A DNA stretch of 52,267 nucleotides from UBA8752 sp965659115 (GCA_965659115.1 CBFHUP010000010.1:1-52267); one strand, 5' to 3'. Counted from the stretch's first letter, positions 16,481-25,345 are shown. Notes: a model not told the origin generated them from the letters alone. Made by a program: numbers and translations.

Positions 16481-18301
16481 ATGATCTTGCAAGATTTCTT
16501 CCCCTCGTTGCGCCAAGGCTTTGCTGCATCTGCAGTGCTCTTGGTTTGTTCTGCCTCAGCCCAGAGGTTTGACACCCCCCTCTCTCACGGCATCGATCCG
16601 CGAGAGGCGGCTTTTTATGAAGCCAACCCTTACCCCGCCTTGACTTCGCGGGGAGAAACCACCCCGCCGGAATTTGACAACCTCCGCACCATGGCTGAGT
16701 GGGAAGAGATCGAAATCTTGTGCGTTGGATGGGAGGGCTACAGTGCCATCGAAAAACAGATCGTCGTCAACGCGGCGCAGCAATGTGAGGTCATCGTCCT
16801 GACCGAGGATGCAGGCTACGTGGAAGACTACATCACCTCCAGCAACAATGGGGGTGCAGCTGCGTCGATGGACAACATCACGCTCTTGGAAGTCCCTCTG
16901 AACACCGTTTGGATCCGCGACTATGGCCCCAATACCGTTTACGGCAACGGAGTTGATGACCGCATCATCGTAGACTGGCTGTACAACCGTCCACGCCCAG
17001 ACGACGATGTTGCACCACAAGTCATCGCCGACCACATGGGCATCGACGTCTATGAAACCACAGCCGAGCCTTACGAGTTGATGAACACGGGGGGCAACTT
17101 TATGAGCGACGGTTTTGGAATGGGCTTTGCATCCGACCTCATCGGGGACGAAAACTCAGGCGGCTCTACCTGGTGGGGCACCCAATTTCCCGATCAAAGT
17201 GCCGAAGAGATTGAAGACATTCTCGCTGATTTCATGGGACTGCATACCTATGTCCGCATGGAAAACCTCCCCTTCGATGGCATTCACCACATCGACATGC
17301 ACATGAAGTTGCTCGATGAGGAGACGATCTTGATGGCCGAGTATCCCGAAGGTCTGGCCGACGGCCCACAGATCGAGGCCAACCTCGAGTATGTGCTGTC
17401 CAACCACACCAGCAAATGGGGCACCCCCTTTGACGTGGTGCGCATCCCCTCACCGCCGGAGCCCGGATGGGGAGGTGGCTTCCCCGATGAAGGAGGCGAT
17501 TACATGACCTACACCAACTCGGTGTTCGTCAACAACACCATCTTACTCCCTACCTATTACGAAGAGTATGACACCACTGCCATCGCCATATATGAGCGTG
17601 AGCTTCCTGGATACAACGTGGTGGGCATCGACTGCAACCAGATCATCTCGGCCAGTGGTGCCATCCACTGCATCACCCACAGTGTGGGGGTGGAAGACCC
17701 CATGCTCATCAGCCATCAGCCGCTCGATGACACGGAGGACACTGTGAACCCCTACCCTGTTGAGGCCTTGGTTCAGCACCGCTCCGGCATTGACAATGCC
17801 AAGCTTTTCTGGCGGGTCGCCGGTGAGACAGACTACAGCGAAGTGGCCATGACAGCTGCTATGGACGACATGTGGAACGCCGACATTCCAGCGCAACCGG
17901 AGGGCACTGTCGTGCAGTACTACATCGAAGGCACTTCGGTCAGCGGCAAGGTGCAGGACCGCCCCATGCCCGCTCCCGAAGGCTACTGGCAATTCAGGGT
18001 GGGTGAAATTGCTGTGAATGGCATCGTTGGGCCACCCAGCTTCGCTGGTTTTCAACCCGCTTTCCCAAACCCCGCATCGGCCATCACGTGTGTGCCAGTG
18101 GAGCTCAAAGCTGCCGCTGTAGGCCGGTTGGTCCTCCGGGATGCCTCAGGACGGTTGATTTCCACACTGTTCGAAGGCCAGCTCCCCAGCGGTCTGTCCA
18201 AGCACTTTTTGGATGCCGCTCCATTGCCTGCAGGCGCTTACGTTCTGCACCTCGAACTCGAGGGACGGGGCACCTGGTCCCAACGGCTGATGGTCCGCTG
18301 A
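16481..18301 (+). CDS. Secreted peptidylarginine/agmatine deiminase family protein with T9SS sorting domain
   Basis: 606 residues. An N-terminal signal peptide (to about residue 27, CSASAQ) precedes a Porphyromonas-type peptidylarginine deiminase domain (about 35-405). Candidate catalytic residues are all present: Asp147 (WIRDYGP), His270 and Asp272 (GIHHIDMHMK), Asn346 (MTYTNS) and Cys397 (ASGAIHCITH). An Ig-like segment follows, then a type IX C-terminal domain (about 525-606: FQPAFPNPAS, LVLRDASGRLI, LPAGAYVLHL, ending QRLMVR). Such enzymes convert arginine or agmatine guanidino groups to citrulline or carbamoyl products plus ammonia. Export by T9SS to the surface or medium is predicted. 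Substrate (protein arginine or free agmatine) cannot be fixed from sequence. Confidence 0.88.
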   Translation: MILQDFFPSLRQGFAASAVLLVCSASAQRFDTPLSHGIDPREAAFYEANPYPALTSRGETTPPEFDNLRTMAEWEEIEILCVGWEGYSAIEKQIVVNAAQQCEVIVLTEDAGYVEDYITSSNNGGAAASMDNITLLEVPLNTVWIRDYGPNTVYGNGVDDRIIVDWLYNRPRPDDDVAPQVIADHMGIDVYETTAEPYELMNTGGNFMSDGFGMGFASDLIGDENSGGSTWWGTQFPDQSAEEIEDILADFMGLHTYVRMENLPFDGIHHIDMHMKLLDEETILMAEYPEGLADGPQIEANLEYVLSNHTSKWGTPFDVVRIPSPPEPGWGGGFPDEGGDYMTYTNSVFVNNTILLPTYYEEYDTTAIAIYERELPGYNVVGIDCNQIISASGAIHCITHSVGVEDPMLISHQPLDDTEDTVNPYPVEALVQHRSGIDNAKLFWRVAGETDYSEVAMTAAMDDMWNADIPAQPEGTVVQYYIEGTSVSGKVQDRPMPAPEGYWQFRVGEIAVNGIVGPPSFAGFQPAFPNPASAITCVPVELKAAAVGRLVLRDASGRLISTLFEGQLPSGLSKHFLDAAPLPAGAYVLHLELEGRGTWSQRLMVR

Positions 18302-18321
18302 TTCAGCACCCGCAGCGCATG

Positions 18322-18351
18322 AAAAAGGCGGCCCGATAAGGCCGCCTTTTT
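18322..18351. terminator. Bidirectional terminator
   Basis: 12-bp stem AAAAAGGCGGCC (18322-18333) / GGCCGCCTTTTT (18340-18351) with a six-base loop, between the convergent deiminase-like and BI-1 genes. T-runs on both strands allow it to end transcription in both directions. Confidence 0.9.
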
Positions 18352-18371
18352 CAATGAGGGTTATTTCGGAC

Positions 18372-19118
18372 TCAGTCTCGGCGCCCCAGCAGGCGCAGCA
18401 AAAAGAGAAAGAGGTTGATGAAATCCAAGTAGAGGCTCGTGGCGCCCAACAGGGCCAGCTTCTTGCCGTGCTCACTTCCGTATTCGACCCCGGCTGCAAT
18501 CCGCTTGAGCTTCTGGGTATCGTAAGCGATGAGGCCAGTAAAGATCAATACGCCCAAAACGGAAATGCCAAAGTCAAGGGCCGATGATCCCAAGAACCAA
18601 TTGACCACCATGGCCATTAAAATGCCCACAACCGCCATCATCAAGATGCTGCCGAAACGGCTGAGGTCTGTAGAGGTGGTGTACCCAATGATGGACATCA
18701 CCAGAAAGGTGCCTGCGGTGATGCCAAAGACCTGCGCGAGGCTGCCCATGCTATAGACGATGAACACACTGCTCAGCGATGCCCCCATGGTGGCGCTGAA
18801 GGCCACAAACAACATCGCGAGTGAAGCGGCGCTCAAGCGCTGCAATCCAAAATTCATGGCCAAGATGAAACCGAGGGGGGCCAAGGTGACCACCCATCCC
18901 AACATGCTCATGCCTCCCATTTCATTGTAGAGCAAGGTGATGGCGCCACTGCTGGCGAAATACCAAGCCATAGCCGCCGTGATGGCAAGCCCACCTGCCA
19001 TCCACCCGAAGACGCCATTCATGAAGGCGCGCTCATCGGAAACGATGGGGGCAGTGCCCGAAAAACCGGAAGTGTTGTTGTTCCCGCCAAAAATGCGGGG
19101 AGGGTCTTGATTCGACAT
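18372..19118 (-). CDS. Bax inhibitor-1/YccA family membrane protein
   Basis: 248-residue inner-membrane protein with about seven hydrophobic segments. After a polar N terminus (MSNQDPPRIFGGNNNTSG) comes FMNGVFGWMAGGLAITAAMA, the usual first helix of the family. The C-terminal part has GLIAYDTQKLKRIAAG with the Asp of the proposed calcium/pH-gated pore, and ends SLYLDFINLFLFLLRLLGRR, the family signature. Homologues act as calcium leak channels or interact with FtsH; the role here is not known. It lies 28 bases after folE in a queD-folE-BI-1 set. Confidence 0.93.
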   Translation of the reverse strand: MSNQDPPRIFGGNNNTSGFSGTAPIVSDERAFMNGVFGWMAGGLAITAAMAWYFASSGAITLLYNEMGGMSMLGWVVTLAPLGFILAMNFGLQRLSAASLAMLFVAFSATMGASLSSVFIVYSMGSLAQVFGITAGTFLVMSIIGYTTSTDLSRFGSILMMAVVGILMAMVVNWFLGSSALDFGISVLGVLIFTGLIAYDTQKLKRIAAGVEYGSEHGKKLALLGATSLYLDFINLFLFLLRLLGRRD

Positions 19119-19146
19119 GCACGCAAATTGCGCAATTCCGATGGAA

Positions 19147-19749
19147 TCAGGCGCCCTTGGTGTCGATCAATCGCATGAATTCCTTGCGCGTTTTGGAATC
19201 GTTGAGAAATGACCCTGTAAAAGCGCTGGTCGTCGTCAGGCTGTGTTGCTTCTCAACACCCCGCATTTGCATGCACAAATGACGGGCCTCAATGACCACT
19301 GCAACCCCCTTGGGTTGGAGGGTGTCCTGGATGCAATCCCTGATCTGGCGGGTCAGCCTTTCTTGGACTTGCAGGCGACGGGCAAAGACATCTACAACGC
19401 GCGGGATTTTGCTTAAACCGGTGATGCGGCCTTGTGGCAGATAGGCCACATGGGCCTTCCCCAAGAAGGGCAACATGTGGTGCTCACACAGCGAGAACAC
19501 CTCAATGTCCCGAACGATGACCATCTCTTCACAGTCTTCTTGAAACAGGGCCGACCGCAAAATGGCTGCAGGGTCTTGTCCCTTGCCTTGGGTCAAGAAA
19601 GCCAACGCCTTGGCGGCCCTCTCCGGTGTCTTCTGCAATCCTTCGCGGTCTGCGTCTTCACCTGTGGCGGTCAATATGGCACGGTAATGCGCCGCCATGT
19701 CTCCAATGGCGCGCTCGTCATAAATGTCCTCTCTTCGGTACAACGGCAT
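19147..19749 (-). CDS. folE: GTP cyclohydrolase I
   Basis: Converts GTP to 7,8-dihydroneopterin triphosphate, the first step toward folate, tetrahydropterin and queuosine precursors. Counting from Met at 19749 (MPLYRREDIYDER) the 200-residue product has zinc ligands Cys88 and His91 in LCEHHMLPF and Cys159 in HLCMQMRGVE, plus GLSKIPRVVDVFARRLQVQE. An upstream Met at 19821 would overlap queD by 44 bases; the extra residues are Thr/Lys-rich and not family-like, so I prefer 19749. It lies 28 bases downstream of queD, which uses its product. Confidence 0.94.
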   Translation of the reverse strand: MPLYRREDIYDERAIGDMAAHYRAILTATGEDADREGLQKTPERAAKALAFLTQGKGQDPAAILRSALFQEDCEEMVIVRDIEVFSLCEHHMLPFLGKAHVAYLPQGRITGLSKIPRVVDVFARRLQVQERLTRQIRDCIQDTLQPKGVAVVIEARHLCMQMRGVEKQHSLTTTSAFTGSFLNDSKTRKEFMRLIDTKGA

Positions 19750-19777
19750 GGCCTGCAAGGTACGCTCGGGGAGCGCC

Positions 19778-20200
19778 TTACTCGCCTCCGTAGTAGTCCG
19801 CGTAGTTGTTTTCCGTTTCATACAAACGGATGTGGTGCAGCTTGCAGCCTGTTTGATTGATGGGCTCCTCCAATTGCTCCCAAATCGCCATGATCAAATT
19901 CTCTGTAGAAGTGAGGACACCCTTCATCCAAGGCACATCCAAGTTCAGATTGCGGTGATCCAAAGGCTCCTCTACATGCTCCTTGATGATGTCCCGCAAA
20001 TCCTTGAGGTCCATACAATAGCCGGTTTCTGCGGCAGGCACACCTTTGATGGTAACGTGCATTTCGTAGTTGTGGCCATGCCAATTGGGGTTGGCACATT
20101 TCCCGAAGGTTTCGAGGTTCCGTTCCTTGGACCAATCGTCGTTCCACAGTTTGTGGGCAGCATTGAATCGGGCGCGGCGGGTGACGTAAACGTATTTCAT
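19778..20200 (-). CDS. queD: 6-carboxytetrahydropterin/6-pyruvoyltetrahydropterin synthase family protein
   Basis: 140-residue tunnelling-fold enzyme that acts on dihydroneopterin triphosphate. The zinc ligands His16 (RFNAAHKL), His41 and His43 (NWHGHNYEMHV) are present, as is catalytic Cys35 (FGKCANPN) and a C-terminal Glu in RLYETENNYADYY. The pairing with folE downstream fits production of a pterin or 7-deazaguanine precursor. Without queC or queE in view, I cannot separate QueD from a true PTPS, so the symbol is tentative. It is divergent from hldD across only 29 bases that contain a perfect palindrome. Confidence 0.88.
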   Translation of the reverse strand: MKYVYVTRRARFNAAHKLWNDDWSKERNLETFGKCANPNWHGHNYEMHVTIKGVPAAETGYCMDLKDLRDIIKEHVEEPLDHRNLNLDVPWMKGVLTSTENLIMAIWEQLEEPINQTGCKLHHIRLYETENNYADYYGGE

Positions 20201-20210
20201 AGCGTGGGGC

Positions 20211-20226
20211 GCGAAGGTACCTTCGC
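20211..20226. repeat. 16-bp perfect palindrome between queD and hldD
   Basis: GCGAAGGTACCTTCGC reads identically on both strands with no spacer and fills more than half of the 29-base gap between divergent queD and hldD starts. Its position fits an operator for both genes. It has no T-run, so it is unlikely to be a terminator. Confidence 0.7.
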
Positions 20227-20229
20227 ACC

Positions 20230-21207
20230 ATGATTACCATTACAGGGGCCGCTGGGTTCATTGGAAGTGCACTTGTGGCCCGTCTTCATGCGGATGGATT
20301 CAATGACCTTGTCCTCGTGGACGACTTCAAGGCCAGACCAGATAAGGCGCGGAACCACGAAAACCGCCCGTGCACCGCCCGTGTAGACCGTCAAGATTTT
20401 CCACAATGGCTGCGCGCCAATGAGGGACAGGTGCAGTTTGTTTTTCACTTGGGAGCAAGGACAGACACCACGGAACAAGACCGCGGCATTTTTGACCAAC
20501 TGAACCTGTCCTACAGCCAGGAAATCTGGCGTCTGTGTCACGAATTTGGTTTGCCCATGGTCTATGCTTCGAGTGCCGCTACCTATGGTGGTGGGGAGCA
20601 TGGGTACTCCGATGACCACGCAGGTGTCGGGCGCCTCAAGCCCCTGAACCCCTATGGCGACAGCAAACAGCAATTTGACCTCTGGGCCTTGGGTGAAGCA
20701 GAAGCGGGGCGCGCGCCCTATTTCTGGGCCGGGTTAAAGTTCTTCAACGTGTACGGTCCAGGAGAATACCACAAGGGCAGGATGGCCTCTGTGGTTTATC
20801 ACGCTTTCAACCAAGTCCGCGAAACAGGAGGAATGAAGTTGTTTCGCAGCCACCGTGAAGGCTACGCAGATGGTGAGCAGTTGCGCGACTTCGTCTATGT
20901 CCGAGATGTGGTCGATGTGTGCCAATGGCTCATGCACCACCGCAAAGACAGCGGCCTCTACAACTTGGGATCAGGCAAGGCCAGGTCATTCTTGGACCTC
21001 ACACGCGCCACTTTCGACGCCCTCAGCGCACCGCACAACATTGGATTCATTGACACCCCAGCTGACATCCGTGACACTTATCAGTATTTCACGGAAGCAG
21101 ACCTCAGCAAACTGCGCAGCATTGGGTACGACCGCGACATGACTCCACTTGAAGCCGGGGTAACCGAATACGTTCAAGAATACTTGCTCAAGGACGCCGT
21201 CCTCTAA
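20230..21207 (+). CDS. hldD: ADP-L-glycero-D-manno-heptose-6-epimerase
   Basis: 325-residue short-chain dehydrogenase-type epimerase making the heptose donor for the LPS inner core. The Rossmann motif GAAGFIGS is at 6-13; YGDSKQQFD gives the catalytic Tyr and Lys. HldD-specific landmarks are GLKFFNVYGPGEYHKGRMAS, LRDFVYVRDVVDV and DIRDTYQYFTEADLSKLR. Length is normal. With waaA further right it indicates a heptose- and Kdo-containing LPS core. It ends one base before the convergent MerR-like gene. Confidence 0.93.
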   Translation: MITITGAAGFIGSALVARLHADGFNDLVLVDDFKARPDKARNHENRPCTARVDRQDFPQWLRANEGQVQFVFHLGARTDTTEQDRGIFDQLNLSYSQEIWRLCHEFGLPMVYASSAATYGGGEHGYSDDHAGVGRLKPLNPYGDSKQQFDLWALGEAEAGRAPYFWAGLKFFNVYGPGEYHKGRMASVVYHAFNQVRETGGMKLFRSHREGYADGEQLRDFVYVRDVVDVCQWLMHHRKDSGLYNLGSGKARSFLDLTRATFDALSAPHNIGFIDTPADIRDTYQYFTEADLSKLRSIGYDRDMTPLEAGVTEYVQEYLLKDAVL

Positions 21208-21208
21208 A

Positions 21209-21538
21209 TCAATCCTTGGGGTCGAGGTCTTTTGCCATGCTCAGGAGCTCCTCCTTGGCATGCTCAAGGCGGTTTTTGAGCTCTTCCATGCGTTGACGCT
21301 CTTGCAAAGCTTGGCGCAATTGGCGCTTGGCACCGTCTATGGTGTAGCCTTTTTCTTTGAGGAGGTCATGCAGGACGGCGACAATCTCAATGTCCCGAAC
21401 GGTATAGGCGCGTTTGCCACTCCCCTGCTTTTTGGGATCCAAAGCAGGAAACTCCTTCTCCCAATAGCGAAGCAGGGACTGATTGACGCCGAATTTACCG
21501 GCGACTTCCGAAATTGTCCAATACCGCTTGGTTGCCAT
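21209..21538 (-). CDS. MerR-family transcriptional regulator
   Basis: 109 residues. The winged-helix DNA-binding domain covers KRYWTISEVAGKFGVNQSLL, RYWEKEFPAL and RAYTVRDIEIVAVLHDLLKE, and a coiled coil (about 75-105, RQALQERQRMEELKNRLEHA) would mediate dimerisation. There is no cysteine-rich or ligand-binding C-terminal domain, so an effector is not predicted. This short single-domain type is common in Bacteroidota, often next to an M23 peptidase gene as here. The start at 21538 (MATKRYW) was chosen over a Met eight codons upstream. Confidence 0.9.
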   Translation of the reverse strand: MATKRYWTISEVAGKFGVNQSLLRYWEKEFPALDPKKQGSGKRAYTVRDIEIVAVLHDLLKEKGYTIDGAKRQLRQALQERQRMEELKNRLEHAKEELLSMAKDLDPKD

Positions 21539-21588
21539 GGCATTGCAAGATGCGCAAGCCAATGTGGCGCACCAAAAAAACCGAGACT

Positions 21589-22560
21589 TCAGTCGAAGCT
21601 TTGGTTGGCATTTTCCGATGCCGCCAGCAATTGCTCGTATTGCTCGGGCGACAAATCGTTGAAATAATAGTGCGCAGGATTGACCCGCTTGCCCTCCTTA
21701 AACACCTCGTAATGCAGGTGTGGCGCCACAGATGTGCCGGTGGAGCCCACCAAGCCGATGACTTCGCCGCGCTCAATACGCTGGCCCCGACGCACCAAAA
21801 TTTTGGACATGTGCGCGTACAAAGTTTCGTATCCGAAACCATGCCGGATGCGGACATGGTGGCCGTATCCGTTGTATTTCTTCTTCACTTCTACGACCTC
21901 CCCGTCGCCCGTCGCGAAAATTTCGGTGCCTGTTGGCGCAGAAAAATCCATGCCCCAGTGCATTTTTCGCACCTTATAAATCGGGTGGATCCTCCAACCG
22001 TAGCCACTGGCCATGCGCTTCAGATCGCTGTTTCTTACAGGCTGAATCGCCGGAATGCTGTTCAGCAGGTCCTCCCTGTTTTCACTGAGGCTCACCAGTT
22101 GATTGAAACTCTCTCCTTGCGCCAACATGCGCCGTTCCAACTCTGAAATCTCGGCCCTGAGGGCGATGACCTGTTCGCTTTGGTCGAGCCCCCTCAATTC
22201 ACGGTAACGGTCTGCACCGCCGATGCCGGGGTTGCGCAAATGCTCTGGATAAGGCTCTGCACCAAAGATGTTGCGGTAAATCGCCTCATCGCGGTCGGTC
22301 AACTCTGCCAAGGCACCCGTCATGCCCTCGACTTTGCCTTCCATCAGGTCCACTTGGGCCTCCAAAAAGGCGATCTGCCGCTGCTGCCTCCGCACCTTGG
22401 GGCTTTCGAAATACTGATCGAAAACCATCACCGCTCCTATGGCTATTCCAGCCACCATGATGCTGCGTTTGAGCAGCCACAGCGCGTAATCCGTGGCCGT
22501 GTACGGAATGGCTTCCGTACGGAGCTGGGCCTTGTTGAAACGGATATGATGCTTCTTCAT
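21589..22560 (-). CDS. Membrane-anchored M23 (LytM-type) peptidoglycan endopeptidase
   Basis: 323 residues. One membrane helix (about 32-49, IMVAGIAIGAVMVFD) follows a basic cytoplasmic N terminus. Two coiled-coil stretches (about 55-85 and 125-160) lead to a periplasmic M23 domain (about 195-297). Metal-binding and catalytic residues are intact: His201 and Asp205 (MHWGMDF), His250 (LYAHMS) and His281/His283 (APHLHYE), so it should be an active zinc endopeptidase cutting peptide cross-links, not a degenerate activator such as EnvC. I start at 22560 (MKKHHIRFNKAQL); the open frame extends further upstream into alaS. It is divergent from alaS. Confidence 0.93.
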   Translation of the reverse strand: MKKHHIRFNKAQLRTEAIPYTATDYALWLLKRSIMVAGIAIGAVMVFDQYFESPKVRRQQRQIAFLEAQVDLMEGKVEGMTGALAELTDRDEAIYRNIFGAEPYPEHLRNPGIGGADRYRELRGLDQSEQVIALRAEISELERRMLAQGESFNQLVSLSENREDLLNSIPAIQPVRNSDLKRMASGYGWRIHPIYKVRKMHWGMDFSAPTGTEIFATGDGEVVEVKKKYNGYGHHVRIRHGFGYETLYAHMSKILVRRGQRIERGEVIGLVGSTGTSVAPHLHYEVFKEGKRVNPAHYYFNDLSPEQYEQLLAASENANQSFD

Positions 22561-22577
22561 GTGAAAAATAGCGACGC

Positions 22578-22603
22578 GAAAGTAGTCGAAAGTTGCTACT
22601 TTC
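22578..22603. repeat. Inverted repeat in the M23 peptidase/alaS divergent region
   Basis: GAAAGTAG (22578-22585) and CTACTTTC (22596-22603) form an 8-bp stem with a 10-base spacer. A TTG-N20-TACTTTCG promoter-like array on the minus strand overlaps it, so a protein bound here could control the peptidase gene. Confidence 0.55.
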
Positions 22604-22641
22604 ACAATCGGAAACCCGCTAATGACGCGGGTTTCACAATC
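22600..22641. repeat. Direct repeat plus 9-bp inverted repeat upstream of alaS
   Basis: TTTCACAATC occurs at 22600-22609 and again at 22632-22641, 32 bases (about three helical turns) apart. Between and partly within them GAAACCCGC (22611-22619) and GCGGGTTTC (22627-22635) form a 9-bp stem with a seven-base loop. These lie 47-88 bases before the alaS start and may be an operator or a leader hairpin. Confidence 0.6.
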
Positions 22642-22687
22642 ATCACCACCAACAAGAGCGTGTGAATAACGCTCCTGAACACGACCC

Positions 22688-25306
22688 ATGGACGCCGTTG
22701 CCATCCGCAAGACCTTCCTTGACTTCTTCCGCGAAAAGGCGCACGAAATCGTGCCTTCCGCCCCTATGATTCTCAAGGACGACCCCACCCTGATGTTCAC
22801 CAATGCGGGAATGAACCCGTTCAAAGACGTCTTCCTGGGCAACCGCCCAGCCAAGGCGCCTCGTGTGGCGGACACCCAAAAATGCCTTCGTGTGAGCGGC
22901 AAACACAACGACCTTGAAGAGGTCGGCGTGGACACCTATCACCACACCATGTTCGAGATGCTCGGCAATTGGTCGTTTGGTGATTATTTCAAGCAAGAGG
23001 CCATAGACTGGGCCTGGGAGCTCTTGACCGACCGCTATGGCATCGACAAGGACCGTCTGTACATCACCGTTTTTGAAGGCGATGAAAAAGACGGACTCCC
23101 ACTGGACCAAGAGGCCCTGGACATTTGGCTCAAGCACCTGCCGGCCGAACGCATTTTGAAGGCCGACAAGAAGGACAACTTCTGGGAAATGGGAGAGACT
23201 GGGCCATGCGGGCCATGTTCCGAAGTGCACGTCGACATTCGCTCTGATGCGGAACGCGCCGCTGTCCCCGGAGCAGCTTTGGTCAACCAGGACCACCCGC
23301 AGGTCATCGAAATCTGGAACCTGGTGTTCATGCAGTTCATGCGCAAGGCCGATCAGACACTCGAGCCACTCCCCGCCAAGCACATCGATACGGGCATGGG
23401 ATTTGAACGCTTGGCAGCCGTCCTTCAAGGCAAGCAGTCCAACTACGACACCGATGTTTTTCAGCCGCTCATCGGAGCGCTGTCCAAAGCATCAGGCAAG
23501 CCCTACACCGGAGGCGATGACAAAGTGAACGTGGCCTTGCGTGTTTGTGCAGACCACGTTCGTGCTGTGGCGTTTTCCATCGCCGATGGCCAGCTGCCAT
23601 CGAATGCCGGTGCGGGATACGTTATCCGACGGATTCTGCGCAGGGCGGTGCGTTACGGCTACAGCTTCTTGGCGCTGGACACCCCGTTCATGCACACCTT
23701 GGTTCCTGTGCTCGCCGAACAGATGGGAGACTTTTTTCCGGAGCTCAAACAACAAGGCGGCCTCATTGCAACGGTCATCCGCGAAGAGGAAGAGGGCTTC
23801 TTGCGCACGCTCGACAAAGGCATCGGCCTGCTCGATGAACGCATTGGAAACGGCACCAACCTGTCCGGAACCGACGCCTTTGAGTTGTACGATACGTTCG
23901 GCTTCCCCATTGACCTCACAGCTTTGATTTGCGGTGAGAAAGGCGTCGAGGTAGACCACGCTGGATTTGAGGCCGCATTGGCCCAGCAGAAAGAACGCTC
24001 GCGGGCCGCCGGAAAGGTAGATGCCGGCGATTGGACGGTATTGGAAGACGACAAAATCGAAGAGTTTGTGGGCTACGATCACACCGAAGCCCAAGTGCGC
24101 ATCACGCGATACCGCGAGGTCAAGGTGAAGGACAAGACCCGCTACCAACTTGTATTCAACCTGACGCCATTCTACCCCGAAGGCGGCGGACAAGTCGGCG
24201 ATGTTGGCACGTTGGATGATGCCAACGGTGGGCAGACTCCCATTTTGACCACCCGCAAGGAAAACGAACTCATTCTGCACATTACAGACCGTCTGCCTGT
24301 CGATTTACAGGTACCGTTCACCGCTAAGGTCAATGTCACCAAACGGAGGGATACTACGCTCAACCATTCGGCGACCCACCTCTTACACGAAGCGCTGCGG
24401 GATGTCCTTGGCACCCATGTTGAGCAAAAAGGCTCCTTGGTCAAAGACGCTGCGCTGCGTTTCGACTTCAGCCATTTTGCGAAGGTCTCAGACGATGAGA
24501 TTCAAGAGGTAGAACGCCGCGTCAATGCTGCCATCCGAGAAAACCGGGACCGCGACGAGCGGCGCAACGTCCCCCTTGAAGAGGCGCGCAAAGCCGGTGC
24601 CATGATGCTCTTTGGAGAAAAGTATGGCGATACTGTGCGGATGATCGGGTTTGGACCGAGCGTGGAATTGTGCGGTGGAACCCATGTGGGGGCCACTGGC
24701 GAAATCGGATTGTTCCGCATCACCTCAGAAAGTGCTGTTGCTGCCGGCATCCGACGCATTGAAGCCGAAACAGGACAACGGGCATACGCCGGCATCACAG
24801 AAGACAGGGAGACCTTGCGTCGTGCTGGAGACGCCCTCAAACAGCCTGCCGACTTGGTCAAGGCTGTTGAGGAACTCAAGGCCACCGTGGCCGGGTTGCA
24901 AAAGGAAGTCGAAGGGCACCGCAAAGCACAAGCGGGGGCACTCAAAAAGACCCTCATTGGAGAAATCGAGCGGCCTGGCGGCCCTGGTACCCCCGGCATG
25001 CTGATCCAGGAAGTGCCCTTGGATGCTGGAGCCGTAAAAGACATCGCCTTCCAACTCAAGGCGGAAGCCGCTCCATTGTTTGCCGTTTTGGGCAGTAAAG
25101 CTGGGGGGAAGCCGACCCTGACCTGTCTGATTACAGAGGAACTGGCCCAAGAAAAAGACTGGAACGCAGGACAATTGATCCGCGAGCTGGCCCGCCACAT
25201 CCAAGGCGGAGGGGGAGGTCAACCTTTCTTTGCCACCGCTGGGGGCAAGAAACAAGAAGGAATGGATGCTGCCTTGGCGGCTGCCAGGGACATATTTAAA
25301 GGATAG
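22688..25306 (+). CDS. alaS: Alanyl-tRNA synthetase
   Basis: 872-residue class II synthetase that charges tRNA-Ala and edits Ser/Gly mischarging. The catalytic domain has MFTNAGMNPFKDVFLG, TYHHTMFEMLGNWSFGDYF and TGPCGPCSE. The editing domain shows NHSATHLLHEALRDVLG and CGGTHVGATGEIGLF, which contain the zinc-binding His and Cys ligands. The C-Ala domain is at the end (KDWNAGQLIRELARHIQGGG). Full length for the family. It is divergent from the M23 peptidase and convergent with the small membrane protein at 25346. Confidence 0.98.
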   Translation: MDAVAIRKTFLDFFREKAHEIVPSAPMILKDDPTLMFTNAGMNPFKDVFLGNRPAKAPRVADTQKCLRVSGKHNDLEEVGVDTYHHTMFEMLGNWSFGDYFKQEAIDWAWELLTDRYGIDKDRLYITVFEGDEKDGLPLDQEALDIWLKHLPAERILKADKKDNFWEMGETGPCGPCSEVHVDIRSDAERAAVPGAALVNQDHPQVIEIWNLVFMQFMRKADQTLEPLPAKHIDTGMGFERLAAVLQGKQSNYDTDVFQPLIGALSKASGKPYTGGDDKVNVALRVCADHVRAVAFSIADGQLPSNAGAGYVIRRILRRAVRYGYSFLALDTPFMHTLVPVLAEQMGDFFPELKQQGGLIATVIREEEEGFLRTLDKGIGLLDERIGNGTNLSGTDAFELYDTFGFPIDLTALICGEKGVEVDHAGFEAALAQQKERSRAAGKVDAGDWTVLEDDKIEEFVGYDHTEAQVRITRYREVKVKDKTRYQLVFNLTPFYPEGGGQVGDVGTLDDANGGQTPILTTRKENELILHITDRLPVDLQVPFTAKVNVTKRRDTTLNHSATHLLHEALRDVLGTHVEQKGSLVKDAALRFDFSHFAKVSDDEIQEVERRVNAAIRENRDRDERRNVPLEEARKAGAMMLFGEKYGDTVRMIGFGPSVELCGGTHVGATGEIGLFRITSESAVAAGIRRIEAETGQRAYAGITEDRETLRRAGDALKQPADLVKAVEELKATVAGLQKEVEGHRKAQAGALKKTLIGEIERPGGPGTPGMLIQEVPLDAGAVKDIAFQLKAEAAPLFAVLGSKAGGKPTLTCLITEELAQEKDWNAGQLIRELARHIQGGGGGQPFFATAGGKKQEGMDAALAAARDIFKG

Positions 25307-25345
25307 AGCCCGGGGTGAATCCCTGAGACTTCGCCTCTTTTGTGC

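Noticed and set aside
19750..19821. N-terminal extension of folE beginning MKRKTTTRTT
   Set aside because: It overlaps queD by 44 bases and the extra residues do not look like GTP cyclohydrolase; more likely read-through of the queD end in another frame.
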